A DNA stretch of 64,000 nucleotides from Onchidella celtica (GCA_963931925.1 OZ007572.1:20243543-20307542); one strand, 5' to 3'. Positions 11,180-23,646 are shown, counted from the first letter of the stretch. The notes: generated by a model from the letters alone, not told the origin. Made by a program: numbers and translations.

Positions 11180-12620
11180 CTTTTTCTCTCGCACAATTCA
11201 CCTTACACACCACGTCAAATCTCCATTGAAGCGATCAGTTTATGTACTCTTTTTCCTGAAATCTGCCTAGCACTTACAAGCAGTGACTTGAATTACGAAT
11301 TTTGAAGCTGGCAAAACCTTTTTCTTCAATTACGTTAAATAAGAATCTAGAAATGAAACCAACAACAACTACAGCAACAATAACAGCAACAACTACAACA
11401 ACAGCAACAACAACAACATGGAAATTATGACGCCATAGTTCAATATTTTGATTCTGAACGATGTTCCAGATACACAAAACAAATCTGACACATTTGGTGT
11501 TTTTTTTTTACCCAAAGAATTGTGAAGAAATACTAAACAATAACCACAATCATGAACTTTGTCGCTTCAGTGGCGCATTTGTCAAAAACAGCATTTGTAG
11601 CTTCACAAACGACCAATGCTTCACATCAAGACTATTTTAATTTGACTTTCACCTTTCACCCAGGTTTTGTGCATTCATTTCAGGATGTTGCCCTCAACAA
11701 CGACTTCCTATCTTTTTTGCCTGATGTTTTCCTCATTCGCGTTGTTCCCCCCCCCCCCCCCTCTCTCTGCTTAATTTCATCCCGCCACCTTCTTCCTGGT
11801 CATCCTCTTGTCATCCTCCCGTCCGTGGTTTGTCATTCAGCGCAAGGTTTTGCCTATCTATTTCCATTCATCCTTTCCAACATGTTCAGCCCATTTCCTC
11901 TTTGTTTGTAGCATGGATTTTATTACTATGTCCGCTAGTATTGTTTGTTTGCGTAATTCAGCATGGGGGGGATTTAATCTTGCAGTCTAATGCAGATGAT
12001 TCTATCCATTGCCCTCTGGGTGGTTCTTAGCATGATCGCAAGTTGTTTTCCAATCGGAAATACCATTGATCGCTCGATGCTTGTATCAAATTACTGTGAA
12101 AAAACGAAATGACCCATTTAATATTCACACGACTACACTATGATTTATTCAATGTCCGCTATTAGAGCTGCTTTTTTCTCAGGCAGTCATAAGGTCAGTA
12201 GGCCTCTGAAGCAATATGTTGTTCTTTAAGAGGAGATTGGAGAGGCTTAAGCGGATGTCTTTCTTTTTAAAAGATTTATTTTCCCTTTGAGATTTATGTC
12301 CCCATGGCGTTTTTGTTCTCTTCCACCCTCTTTTTTAACCCTTTGATATTCCACAATGTCAAAAAGGTGTTAAGCTTCCAACCTGAGCCATCAGTGTAGT
12401 GGGACGGATTCATCTTTCTCTCAGAACGGCCAATTACAGCCTCCTGGAGGACCCGGCAAAAAAACAACAACACCGAAACGTGGCTTGGAGGCAATAGATT
12501 AGGACGTGGGGACCCAGTTCTTTCTTCTGTTTCTCTTTTTCTGCACTATTGTGTCCTTACACAATGGAGAAACACATGCACCAGAATGGCGTATCTATTC
12601 AACTGTCTCTTTTTATGATT
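11180..12620. other. anonymous DNA
   Basis: (CAA)n-like tract at 11362-11417 and a C-run at 11747-11760. A lone ttaaccctttgatattcc at about 12336 resembles TTAA-element ends, but no partner end was found. No supported gene. Confidence 0.5.
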
Positions 12621-12627
12621 TGCAATT

Positions 12628-13090
<463 letters not shown>

Positions 13091-13441
13091 TTTGTGTGTA
13101 TAGGTCCTTCCGTCCGCCTGGCTATCATAATATTCAACCATCTATATTAGTTTGGCCTTCTGTGATTTATGACACAATTATTACAGCCCGGGTCATGATG
13201 GTGGAATGGGCTTAAATTCAGCAGTCAACAAAAAGATTGTATTTTACCCATAAATATTCTCCACAAGTTCTTTTCTCTATTTAGATAAATATGGATTTGC
13301 GTATTTAGGACTCATCGGCCTCACTAGGTTAGGGGAAACCCGACCTTTTGTCTGCGAAGTATTGTTACTGGGATGCTCTGCCTATCACTGGCTAATGACA
13401 AAACATTACAATAGAAAACCACAGAAAATAATAAATGTGGG

Positions 13442-13593
13442 GTTGCAGCAAAGGCTGGAAGCAAAGTCAAAATGTGGCAGAAAGAAAAAGTTGAATGTAG
13501 CAAAGCTGCACGTAAGAAAAAATACAGAAACGACACAATAAAAAGGAATACATCTTTTTGTTTTTGCCACATTAAATTTTGACTCTCACTGCC
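13442..13593. mobile_element. palindromic short element, GTTGTATGTAGC family
   Basis: Inverted arms: gtcaaaatgtggcagaaaga near 13468 against the reverse of tttttgccacattaaatttt near 13562-13581, with the outer ggctgg / ctagcc pair. The core (aaagttgaatgtagcaaagc, then cagaaacgacacaataaaa) is shared with 3725, 20235, 44505 and 62160. Non-coding MITE-like structure. Confidence 0.6.
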
Positions 13594-13670
13594 TAGCCTG
13601 CTCAAGGAAACATTAAAAGAAATAATACGAAGTTAGAATTAAATAAATGGTTAATAGTATGCACGAAGCT

Positions 13671-13985
13671 GTACAAAACAGTTAGTATATCAGTGTGAAA
13701 CTCCTAGTCTTTTTAAGACGAGCTATTGTAATCTTGAATTATCGTAAACCTTTTCCCATTCTCCCTTACGGCACAATGATTGTAAGATGGTGTTATAATT
13801 AGACTGAAGTTGTGTTTTCATGTATACTGGACGTTGTACAAAACAGTTAATATGTGAATGTTAAACTTCTAGTCTTTTTAAGACGAGTTATGCAATGGTT
13901 ATCTTGAATTACTATACCGTACACCTTTTCCATTCTCCCCTATGGCACAATGATTAATAGACTTAAGTTGTGTTTTCATGTGTGT
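13671..13985. repeat. 165 bp tandem duplication, two copies
   Basis: gtacaaaacagtta at 13671 recurs at 13836. Shared landmarks in the same order are agtctttttaagacgag, ccttttcccattctccc, ggcacaatgatt and ttgtgttttcatgt. The second copy has lost about 15 bases. Confidence 0.85.
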
Positions 13986-13989
13986 GGTT

Positions 13990-14790
13990 TACAAACAGGA
14001 AATTTCGGAAATCCATCGATTAGTAAAGAGAACGAGTGCTCTATTCCATATGTAACAAAACGGCGTATCCGTACACATGAAAACAATCTTTCTATTTCAC
14101 TGCTTCAAGCGTCTTTAGATTTCAGTTGCCGTTTCCGTTTCCTTACACATGAAGACCCAGCTTAAAGTTCTGTAGTTGAAAGGTGGTGTTATAAATAACC
14201 TAGGACTGGCAGTAGTAAGAGAAAAATAGCACCAACATGGTAAATACTTAATAAATGCGGTTTTAGCCATTGATTAATCATTAAGCATTATCATTGTCAT
14301 CACTTTAATGTACCGTAGTGTAGATTCCTTCCCTGTCCACGGCCACTGATCAAACCAGTAGCGACGGACGCAAGGTGTACTCTTTACCCTGGTCTTAATC
14401 ATATTATCATCGACAGCGTCAGGACAAAATCTATATTAATCACTGCTCTCCCTCCTGCCCCCCCCCCCCCCATCACCAGCACTTTGTGAGTTGGCATATT
14501 TTGATTTTGTAGGAGAAGACAGGAAAATGCAATATCTGAAAAGAAACAAGCAAAAACATTGCCCCACATTTACAGAGATCTTTCGTACTTTAAACAACTG
14601 GGTGAATTACCGTGCAATTTTACTTATGTAGTCATTTTTGTGGTTGCAAAATAAGTATAGGTTTAAGCACCATTGATTCTATAATTGCATTACTTTTTTT
14701 TTTGAATGAAAGCAATTATTATTATTTTTCTTATTTTTTTTTTTGCCATGCGTCGGTGTTTTGAAAAAAGAAAGCTCTCGCTACTTACCC
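13990..14790. other. anonymous DNA
   Basis: A C-run at 14459-14471. No gene or repeat recognised. Confidence 0.5.
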
Positions 14791-14792
14791 TT

Positions 14793-14794
<2 letters not shown>

Positions 14795-14887
<93 letters not shown>

Positions 14888-15035
14888 GAGAAAGAGAGAG
14901 AGGGAGGGAGAGAGAGAAACAAAGAAAGAACGAGAGAGAGAAAGAAAGACAGAAAGTGAGAAAGAGAGATAAAGAAAGAAAGAAAGAGGGAGAGGAAGAG
15001 AACAAAAGACAGAGAGAGAAAGAAAAAGAGAGAGA

Positions 15036-15102
<67 letters not shown>

Positions 15103-15106
15103 GGAA
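14795..15106. repeat. (GA)n array with purine-rich decay
   Basis: Pure GA from 14795 to 14881, then imperfect G/A-only sequence, then a second GA block to 15105. Reading frames through it (RERERE / SLSLSL) are artefacts. Confidence 0.97.
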
Positions 15107-15354
15107 GGGGGAGAAATAATGTAAAAATGTAGGATGGGTTACGACGTCTAAAAGAGCCTTCTCACAACCGCTGGCGTGTGGGCGTGACCTTCAAAACAAA
15201 TCCAGTTTAATTCCATTCGTATGTTTAGCCATTCAGCTATTGAGCTCCAGTCATGTATGATGAAATTAAGCAAGACAAAGGAAAGGAAGTGAGATTTAAC
15301 TAATTGGGAAACAACTGACACTTTCACGACATGAGCTGAGGAGTGGGGTTGGGG

Positions 15355-15705
15355 GTGGGGGGGGGGGAGAAAGAGAGAGGGAAGGAGGGAGAGAGAGAGC
15401 CAGAGAAATAGAGAGAGAAAGAAAGAGAGGAGAGGGAGAACGAGACAGAGAGAGAAGAGAGTGAGCAAGAGAGGGAGAGAAATAGAGAGGAAGAGGGAGA
15501 GAGAGGGAGAGAGAGAGAGAGACAGAAAAAGAAGAGAGTGAGAAAGAGAAAGAAAGGGAAAGGGAGAGAAAGAGAGACAAACAGACAGACAGAAAACGAC
15601 AGCAAGAGAGAGGAGAAAGAAAGACGGCGAGAGAGAGCGAGAGAGAGGGATGGAGAGAGAGAGAGAGCGAGAGAGAGAGAAAGAGAGAAAGAGAGAAAGT
15701 AAAAA
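15355..15705. repeat. purine-rich (GA)n-derived tract
   Basis: About 350 bases almost free of T on the plus strand, made of GAGA, GAAA and GACA units after a G-run at 15343-15367. No coding content. Confidence 0.95.
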
Positions 15706-15783
15706 AAGAGTTAAACGGGAAAAGAGTGGACGCACTGACAGTTTCCTTTGTAGATTGATCAAAATTACACGGCGCTAATACCA

Positions 15784-15908
15784 GAGCCCTGGTCGCAGGC
15801 TAAAGCTTGTCATAGATCATACTGGACAGAGGGAGCGCGTAGACATAAAAGTTCCCTCTACCAATCAATACCTTTTGATGTGACCAGGTCCAGTGGGCTC
15901 TGGTTTAA
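15784..15908. repeat. short inverted repeat, accagagccc ends
   Basis: accagagccctggtc at 15785 pairs with gacc-aggtccagtgggctctggt at its right edge. The whole is about 125 bases, so it could be a very short MITE. No copy elsewhere in the window was noticed. Confidence 0.4.
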
Positions 15909-16116
15909 GGCGTGATCAGTTCTCCATTGCGTCTATCTTTTAATTACGCCAGCAAAAGCGTCTTTGATTTTTTGCTTGGTCAGGCTGGAAATCAACCCAG
16001 TTTGACCTCCTCTTTGAGAATGAGACTGGCTGTTCTTTACCAAGGAACCCAACAAAGATCATAGACCACTTTATTGTTCGTATCCGAGAGTTCTATTTGA
16101 TCATCACGATATTTAA

Positions 16117-16337
16117 CTCTTTGTGTGCCAATAGCCGATGAATAGGTTCTTCCGCTGGTCATGTTTGTGCCAATCACCGATGTATCGGTGCACTAGAATG
16201 CTAGGTTGTTTTGTTCCGGGAAGAAAGAAAGTTGACTTTGTATTCACAAATGTTGCTGTAGTTAGTCTTCATTCATTTCCCCCCACTATTTTCTTCCTGT
16301 ATCGACAAACGTGGAAAATTTCATGGCACACAAGGAG
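16117..16337 (+). mobile_element. 221 bp TTAA-flanked element (piggyBac-like MITE), copy 1
   Basis: TTAA at 16113-16116 and 16338-16341 encloses exactly 221 bases. The ends are CTCTTTGTGTGCC and, inverted, CTCCTTGTGTGCC. The interior matches the copies at 24606 and 41158 throughout (ccgatgtatcggtgcac, ttgctgtagttagtcttc). TTAA duplication with short terminal repeats indicates piggyBac-type mobilisation in trans, since it has no coding capacity. Confidence 0.85.
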
Positions 16338-16341
16338 TTAA

Positions 16342-16940
16342 GAAAGTTTGCTCTTGACATCAAATTAATACAAAAAAAAAAAACAACAACACGTCATTGC
16401 CAGTGTTCCAACAATCTATTGCAGAAGGCTGATTCTAAACTTGGGGTCTTTATTAAATTATCTTTGTCACACTGGTTGGCACCAACGCAGCCTAATAAAA
16501 CACGATTCATTAGACAAAACAAAATATTAATGCATGTAATGATACATAAACGTGTTACCTACACAAGACACGCTCAGCAGTCTTTTGAAAGTCCCGAACA
16601 TCTGATTTTATTATTGTTTGTTTACTGCCTCTTTCTCAGAACAAAATGTTTGCAGGAGCGTGCAGAAAATGCAGGACCAAACCCAGAAAATGTAAGGAGG
16701 GCCTCAGAGGAGAAAAAAACAAAAAAACAAGACAAATTGTCAAGATTTTCCACCTTCATTGCTGGAGGCAATTATCCTCATGGGGGTCTGTGTTGGTCTT
16801 GGCAGTCTGAATCAATAGTAGACGGTAGGTTTTACTGTATCGTGGACACTAACTCTACAAGTTAGAGTTTGAGAGTTTGGAGAGAGCACGGCGACACGAT
16901 AACGTTCACAGTGTGCTAAGGAGAAGAAAGACAATAGACA
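16342..16940. other. anonymous DNA with a chance 184-codon frame
   Basis: An open frame at 16311-16865 begins inside the TTAA element and has no recognisable domain or repeated family signature. It is most likely chance. Confidence 0.4.
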
Positions 16941-16946
16941 GACTAT

Positions 16947-17304
16947 AATATCGTCATGGTGCTAACCTTTTCGCCTAAGTCAGACTTATACCAAAACAGA
17001 ATGTACATGTTACGTCATTGCCCTATCTATGGTGCATCAATTAATGTAAAAATCATTCAAAAGTGCCAAGCCATTATCCTGGAAATGAAACTTTCTGTAA
17101 GTGTAATGGCCTAACTCATTCATAGACGTAGACCATTTTGGTTCTGGGCTTGTTTCAGCCAACGTGGATGATGGCCACTTTTACCTAGAGTCATTTTGGC
17201 CTAAGTCTGACTGCATTTGCAAAAGAATTTAAATAAGTTTTTTGCGATTTTCTCAGAAGTGCAAAATATGACTTAGGCCAAAATATCAGCACCATGACGA
17301 TATT
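16947..17304. mobile_element. 358 bp terminal-inverted-repeat element
   Basis: The ends share AATATCGTCATGGTGCT exactly, followed after a few differences by gcctaagtca, in inverted orientation. The interior repeats cctaagtctgact near 17199. No transposase frame and no clear target duplication. Superfamily unknown. It has the typical size and structure of a MITE. Confidence 0.75.
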
Positions 17305-17596
17305 GATATCACAGGACAGAAGGAGACCACACCGAATACGCCCAAATTTTATCTGTAGCAGTTGTGTTTTGTTGAACTGTTTGTTTGTCGATCTTTTCCT
17401 TCAGCACTTTAACAGTCAAGATTTCCCTGTTCCATCTTCATTTTCCCTTTCCACTTTCTCGAAACACCCCCCTTTAAAAAGATTGAACAAATTTCGTAAC
17501 TGTTTGCACGAAGCCTTTTTGATTAAGTGCGGATAAAGGCAATTTTAGTTCTTAACCAGATTTGTGGACGTAAAAATGTATCCTATCTATACTCTT

Positions 17597-17965
17597 GAAA
17601 GCGAAACATTTCCATTGGTAGACAACCTTCGCAGATTCATGACTAGAAAGAAATTTAAATCAGATTTTGAGCTTTCATTTCAGACTGCCTTAACTCTACA
17701 TCTGTCTCCCAAAATTGAGAAACAAAATGCCCCAGGGATAAAGCTACGCTACCCTTAGAAGCAAAATAATTCCCGTCGGTAGACAACCGTAGCAGATTCA
17801 TGACAAGAAAGAAAGAAATTTAAACCCGATTTTGAGCTTATCAGACCGCCTCAACCGTATCTGTGTTCCAAATTTGAAAAAAAAAAAAGTGGCCAAAGTT
17901 CTTGATTTCTGAAGAGCAAAAAAATATACGTTTTCGTTGCGCCCCGGGGATAAAACTGAACTTTT
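17597..17965. repeat. 161 bp tandem duplication, two diverged copies
   Basis: Landmarks ggtagacaacc, gcagattcatgac, aagaaatttaaa, gattttgagctt and ccccaggga/ccccgggga-taaa occur in the same order from 17597 and again from 17758. Divergence is considerable and the second copy has an A-run insertion. Confidence 0.75.
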
Positions 17966-18274
17966 TTGCTCTTGTATCTTTTTTTTTGTACCCCTGTCTC
18001 GCTGATTCAGATCTGGCATTCCTATCTGCCGTGAGCGTCTGGAGGATGTTTGCAGCATTTATAATCAAATGTTGACACATGGAAGCAGCAGCGCGGGTGA
18101 GTGTTTGTGACCACACGCGTTAAGAATTTGCCTCTTGGTCATAAGAAAATAAATTATAAATATGCAGCTGCGTTACGGGCCTAAACTGCACAGGATGTTT
18201 ACATAATCTTAATACTGCAATTTATTCTTTTACTGTTGATTATTCAGACCTCATCATGTATATCTGTTATGCAG

Positions 18275-18615
18275 AATTAATGGTTCATACGTGAACATAG
18301 CTGTTCATGTAGGCCTATTCGAAATTAGTTGTTCATGTAAGTAAATTTAATTGTTCGTGTATGTGAGTTAGTTGTTCATGTATGTGAACCTAGTTGTTCA
18401 GATAATTATAGGAAATTAGGTATTCGTATTTGTGAACTTAGTTGTTAATGTATGTGAAATTACTTGTTCGTGCATCTCATTCGTGGAATTAGTTATTCAC
18501 ATTATTATATTGGAATTAGTAGCTCAAGTATTTTTTATAGAATTAGTTTCTCATATCGAAATTAGTTATTGAAGTATCTTATATGTGGAATCAGTCGTTC
18601 ATGTATCTCTAAAGT
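18275..18615. repeat. degenerate ~30 bp minisatellite (TTAGTTGTTCATGTATGTGAA)
   Basis: About eleven diverged units of the type ttagttgttcatgtatgtg, with internal A+T-rich variation. High divergence implies an old array. Confidence 0.75.
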
Positions 18616-18619
18616 GGAA

Positions 18620-19680
18620 TCTAGGCCCTTTTGTGGTAGACCTGATCGTTATCTCCCTCTATGCTTTGGAATTGTTGCCATAGAAACATTGACTTCAAAG
18701 GCTGTGAAGCTCCTTTCATTGATGCATACACGCCGAATGAATGCCACTTACTTAGATATAGAATGCACTGTGAATTATCAATATTAACAGCTCACAATGT
18801 CCTCTCTATGACAGTGATTATCTAAATTCAATATTTACAGTTTTTAGATAGCATCCGCAACTATGTATGTTATAGACCAAAAATATTTCATCATGAACTT
18901 GATGTCAAGAACCGTAGGCTTTACTTTCGAGTGACTTCGCAGGGACATTTGTGGACATAACAAGTTAGGAGCGCGATCCTGCTAAACATAGAGGCCGACA
19001 ATTTCCCAGCTTCAATTGTTTTCCCCATCTGAATGCCAGTCATTCACCTTGACTAGATTATCTAGTATAATAATAATTAAAAAAACAACAACTCGCACCA
19101 GCCTATACTACATAAGTTAGTCAGGCCTGCCGACTTTATTTGGCAACGTACGTTGCTGAAATTTTGCACAAAAATAAAAAAACTATTTGGTTTAGTCGCT
19201 TTTGCCGTCTAATAAGTGTTCCCCTTTTCTTTTATGACAAATGGAGCCTTTGAATGAAATTATTGGATTTTATCGCTAGTTTCGCCAGGCGGTCCTTTCT
19301 TTTCCATTAACACACGACGTTATCACTTCCCGCGATCTGTCAAACACACTAGATCTAACTTGTGCGCAAATCATAGCCATTTTACGGGTGCTGTCGGGAT
19401 GCGCAGGGTGTCAACGTGCAAAGGGAGAGCTGTGAGACGTATGTAAAATCAAACAAACAAAAATAAAATAAACTTAAAGGAACAGGCAAGATGAAGCAGG
19501 TCCATAATATTCACCCAGAACGGAAACTAATAAACCGATTTATCCCGAGCAGGGACAGGGACTTCAGCTAGTAGTCAATAAATGTACACAAAAACTAGTC
19601 TAATATCTAGCTGCGCACTCAGTACAGTCTATTTTGCGCTGGTTTTCACCCAGACTTGAAGTTCCTTTATAAGATGACCA
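18620..19680. other. anonymous DNA
   Basis: No gene, repeat family or regulatory motif recognised. Confidence 0.5.
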
Positions 19681-19686
19681 GCAGCG

Positions 19687-19974
19687 GGGAGTACGACTTA
19701 TTGCATTTATAGAGAGATCTCATTTCCACACAAATCGCGAAACTAGGTCGCTGCGGTAAACAAGAATTGAAAGAGACCGCCTTCACCTGGACTGATTGAA
19801 ACTATTTACCGCCGTTTTTAGGCTCTTACGCCCCGTGGAAATGCAAAAACGGGTATTGTTTACCGCAGCAACCTACTTTCCGCTCCAGGCTAACAGTAGT
19901 TTCGCGGCGCCTCCCTTGTCTCGCAGTGCAAATCGACCAATAGTGAAACCTGTCTCTCCATACATACTCTCTGA
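19687..19974 (-). mobile_element. ~320 bp inverted-repeat element (CAGAGAGTATGTATG ends), copy 1
   Basis: The right end, ccatacatactctctg, is the end of the family also seen at 22149. Shared blocks are attgaaagagaccg, cgccccgtggaaatgca, gggtattgtttaccgc and gcaaatcgaccaatagtgaaac. The left end is eroded. Non-coding. The reading frames of 60-75 codons seen in both copies arise because the copies are homologous DNA. Confidence 0.75.
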
Positions 19975-19976
19975 TA

Positions 19977-20080
19977 GCAGGCAGACTTGTTTCAGTCTTA
20001 CCAGTATGCGAGGTCCCGTGTAACTCCATAGTCCACAAACTCCGAGGCAAAGCAGTTATGACTCAGTGCGCCGGGTCCAC
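19977..20080 (+). repeat. AGTGCGCGAGGTCCC dispersed family, partial copy
   Basis: Contains gacttgtttcagtcttacca, gcgaggtccc, aactccatagtccacaaac and actcagtgcgcc in family order. It directly abuts the element ending at 19974. Confidence 0.65.
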
Positions 20081-20234
20081 ATTATGGGCCTTGAGATTTA
20101 TAAATTTACTGTCTACCATGAGCATAATCGTCATAAGATTGAAGCCGAAAGGCAGTTAATATCATACTGACCATACACTTTCTGCGTTTTCTGGGAGAGA
20201 GAAGCCATGGGTTGTTGTTCTTTTTTAATCTGAC

Positions 20235-20325
20235 TACCATCGAGGTAAAAATCTGGCGAAAGAAAAAGTTGTATATAGCGAAACCTCGCGTAAGAAGCAA
20301 TACCCAAACGGTACAGTGAAACGCA
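20235..20325 (+). repeat. GTTGTATGTAGC dispersed family, copy
   Basis: aaagttgtatatagcgaaac, ctcgcgtaagaag and aacggtacagtgaaacgc match the family core. Confidence 0.6.
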
Positions 20326-20489
20326 ATCTGAAAGAGAAGACAGGAAATGGCCTGTATTTCGGGAACAGAATTTTTCAAAGAAAAAAAACAACAACAATAG
20401 AAAAAAACTTGGAATATTGGACAGATAACGTAATCGAACAATAAAAAATTTGAATATGAAGTACATTGTTTAGAATACGTATATTCAGC

Positions 20490-20800
20490 CATCGTCGGCA
20501 TCGCAGGAAGAAAGAGCTGTAGGTCTGCAGCCAGCAGACGAAGCTTGTCTTGGCGTACTGTTGGGGGTCGTCAGAGAGAGCTCATTTGACGCCACTGGTC
20601 AAGGTCTTCCTTGCTCTACCTCTGGCCTTGTATCCAGAGAACCGAATCATGTATGCATAATGCACCGACTGGGAGATCGGCATTTGCACGAAGTGTTCAA
20701 ACCACTTTACCTACTGCTGCTCTATGTGCCGGTGGACTAGTGTTGTTCTCACCATTTTTTCTGATCTTCGTATTTCTGATCCTGTCACATCTGGTCTTGT
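20490..20800 (-). pseudogene. possible degraded LINE 3' end
   Basis: On the minus strand this stretch can be read as a decayed reverse-transcriptase C-terminus. There is a WFEHFVQMP-like segment near 20690, resembling the WFGHV-RM motif of LINE proteins, then KARGRARKT near 20630, and a final stretch near 20500-20560 that resembles the DPQ-YAKD tail. Stops interrupt it. Known LINE 3' ends show the same order of aromatic-histidine, GR(P/A)RK and terminal tryptophan segments. It abuts the palindromic element at 20845. Chance similarity cannot be excluded without a profile search. Confidence 0.35.
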
Positions 20801-20844
20801 TGTCAGCCTTTCGTACGTTGAGCGAAGCCCTAGGTAGACGGGAC

Positions 20845-21115
20845 AAACTGAGTAGCATTCTTCCAAAACTGGGTAAGTCAAATTTTGCATGTCTTGGCCC
20901 CTTTCAGATAGTCATTCAAAATTGGTGTAAGTCGCAAGGTGAGTGTTCGTTTAACACTAGCTATGTTTTATGTCACGGAATAAAGACGGGACAGAGCAAA
21001 ATTAGTGTTGAACACTTACACTGCGACTTACACTAACTTTGAATGACTACCGGAAAGGAGCCATATCTGATGCAAAATTTGACTTACCCAGTTTTGGAAA
21101 AAAGCTGTTCAATTA
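20845..21115. mobile_element. ~270 bp palindromic MITE (TTCCAAAACTGGGTAAGTCA), copy 1
   Basis: Long inverted arms: ttccaaaactgggtaagtca at 20870 and its exact complement near 21079-21098, extending inward through aaattttgcat, cctttc-gata/tag and cattca-aa-tt. Ends are aactga / ttcaatt type. The whole folds into an extended hairpin. Homologous to 34570-34844. Confidence 0.88.
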
Positions 21116-21175
21116 AAACTTTAAATCCCAGCACATGAAACACCGAAAATCACGCTGCAAAATGTAATATTAGGC

Positions 21176-21355
21176 TGGACAGTGCGCACTACGTCAAGAC
21201 AGTTTTGCCTCAGTTTTGTGGACTATGGAGTTAAAGGGGACCTGGCGCGGGAATGAAAACAAGTCTGTCTTAGTGTCTAGCAGGTTGATTCAAAGGTAGT
21301 GTAAGCCTGAGTCAAAACCGACACGAAATGGACTTGTCTCGCTCACTGCGCTGCT
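21176..21355 (-). repeat. AGTGCGCGAGGTCCC dispersed family, copy
   Basis: The reverse complement reads gacttgttttcattcccgcg, ccaggtcccctttaactcca and gtccacaaaactgaggc. Followed by gagtcaaaaccgacacga and tggacttgtctcgctcactg, which belong to the longer copies at 29868 and 43790. Confidence 0.65.
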
Positions 21356-21359
21356 AGTG

Positions 21360-22145
21360 CTAGTCTTATTGCACGAGGCATTATGTTGTACAATGTACTC
21401 AGTCACTGTACCGGCCATTGTTTTACAAAATTTGCTATTAGTGCACCGGGCATCACAATACAAAATTATATGCTTGTATTCCAATGGGCATCACCTTCCA
21501 AAATGATAATTATATTATTATTCTTGCATAGACATGGAGTTAGAAGAATGTGTTGTTAATGAAAATAAATAGATTGCAGGGAACAGGCTAAAAATGATTT
21601 AGCCTAATTGAGATTAAAAGCTGACTGTATTGTATTCTGTTCAAAATCTAAGACGACAAACATTTCTTTTTAAACAGAGAATAGGGCATGTATAAGAAAT
21701 CAGCAGTCCTGATGTAAAAACATGCTTTCTTTTCCTGCTTTTATCACATTAAAAATGGAATTTAAAAACATATTACATGGATAGCAGCCTGACCAGGCCA
21801 TGCCCCGGAGACACTGATTTTAACAGAGAATTTTCTTGTGAAGATTAATTTTGTTATATTTTTTTCCCCTAGGCTCTCTCAGATTTAGGATAAATCAGGG
21901 GTCACACAGAATAAAGACAAGTTTAGCTAAAAAGAAAGGCATTAATTTACAAATAACTCGGCTTCTGGATCTTATCTTATTGGCATAACGTAATTTTATT
22001 GAACTTTCAAAATGAGTAAAAGCAGGATAATAGAGTCATACAATTAATATACCGGTGCAATTATAAATGATCAGATGTATTCATTTCACTTTTTCGTTCA
22101 GTTCCATAATTGCCATTCTTTAATGTCTTTCATAAAGTGAATTCT
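21360..22145. other. anonymous DNA
   Basis: No gene or repeat recognised. Confidence 0.5.
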
Positions 22146-22148
22146 TCC

Positions 22149-22470
22149 AGAGAGTATGTATGTATAGAGAGGTTTCACTATTGGTCGATTTGCACTGCCA
22201 GACACGGGAGGCGCCTCGAAACCATTGTTAGCATGGAGAGGAAAGTAGGTCGCTGCGCCAAACAATACCCAATTGTGCATTTCCACGGGGCGTAAGAACT
22301 TACAAACGGCTGTAAATAGTTTAAATCAGACCAAAAATATGAACAACCACAGTAAACAGATATGAACACTATCTTTAGCGAAGACGGTCTTTTTCAATTC
22401 TTATTTACCGCTGTGACCTAGTTTTTCGATTTGGCGGAAGTGAGATATTTCTATGCATACATACTCTCTG
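22149..22470 (+). mobile_element. ~320 bp inverted-repeat element, copy 2
   Basis: Begins cagagagtatgtatgtatag and ends with the inverted cagagagtatgtatgcatag. It lies in opposite orientation to the copy at 19687-19974. The central homology spans ttggtcgatttgcactgc to cacggggcgtaag. Confidence 0.8.
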
Positions 22471-23083
22471 ATCCCTCTCAGAAAATAATTTTTCTCCAAA
22501 TGATATGCATATCAAATAAACAACAGCAAAAAAACAAAAAAAAACAAGAGAACACCCCCCCCCCTCAATAAACAAGTAAAAACAAAAGTAGAAAAATACA
22601 GGCAAAAGTAGAATTTTTTTATTTTTTTAAAGGATACAATCTGGGAAACGAGGACCTCATTAAAAAATCGACTGCCAAATTAATATAAGAAAATAGAAAT
22701 AAACTAACTGGTGCCACGAACGAAACAAAGTTGATAAGAATTGTGCACTTTTAAATTCCAACATGAATGGATGTATTCATTTGAAGAGACAGTATCATGA
22801 AAGTTGTTGTTAGGGATGAGTGGTACTTTACATCGGAAAAAGACATAACGACAACTCAAAACCAGGGGAATTGGAATGCTATAAATAAGAAATGTGACAA
22901 AGGCCATGGAACTGGAGTAAAGGCATAGTGGGAGGGTCTTTGGAAAGTGGAAACTCGCTATGGTATAATCATTTTGCTACGGCTGTTGCTCCCCTTAGAG
23001 ATGAACAAAAGGAACACCTTAGGGAATGCATAGAAGAGAAAAGCAGAGAAAGAAAACGACTGATTGAGAGGAGGGGGGATGGG

Positions 23084-23211
23084 GGATGAGAGGAGAGGGA
23101 GAGAGAGATGCAGAGAAAGAGATACAGAGAGAAAGACAAAAAGGCAGGGAGAGAGTGAGAAAGACAGACAGAGAGACGGACAAACAGGCAGAGAGAGAGA
23201 GAGATAGACAA

Positions 23212-23243
<32 letters not shown>

Positions 23244-23481
23244 GAGAGGGAGAGAGAGATGCAAAAATAGAGAGATGCAGACAGAAAGACAAACAGGCAG
23301 AGAGACGCAGAGAGACAAACAAAGAGGACAAAGAGAGAGAGAGAGAGAGAGAGAGATATGTGAGAAATAGAAAGAGAGAGAGAGAGAGAGAGAGATATGT
23401 GAGAAATAGAAAGAGAGAGAGAGAGAGAGAGATATGTGAGAAATAGAAAGAGAGAGAGAGAGAGAGAGATATGTGAGAAAT

Positions 23482-23531
<50 letters not shown>
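23084..23531. repeat. (GA)n-derived array with 51 bp higher-order unit
   Basis: Purine-rich throughout. From about 23355 a composite unit, gatatgtgagaaatagaaag plus a (GA)n stretch, repeats four times with variable GA length before a pure GA tract at 23488-23531. Reading frames are artefacts. Confidence 0.95.
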
Positions 23532-23536
<5 letters not shown>

Positions 23537-23646
23537 GTGCATAAGAATAAACTTTACTGATTCCAAACACAAGGGACAGATTTTTAAAAAACACCCAAAA
23601 ATTAAATATCAGAAGAAACCCAGATAAACAAACTTGAAAAGATAAA

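Noticed and set aside
9153-11270. 705-codon plus-strand and 343-codon minus-strand open frames
   Set aside because: They lie in a polypyrimidine minisatellite. Several frames are open at once, the peptides are low-complexity, and the flanks show no coding signal.
14743-15762. RERE-rich and SLSL-rich reading frames, also at 132-512 and 22958-23889
   Set aside because: Translations of GA or CA repeats with no domain.
16311-16865. 184-codon frame
   Set aside because: Starts inside a TTAA-flanked element and has no recognisable motif. A chance frame is more likely.
20611-21036. 141-codon plus-strand frame with a hydrophobic stretch
   Set aside because: It crosses into the palindromic element at 20845 and runs opposite to a possible LINE remnant. 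No independent coding evidence.
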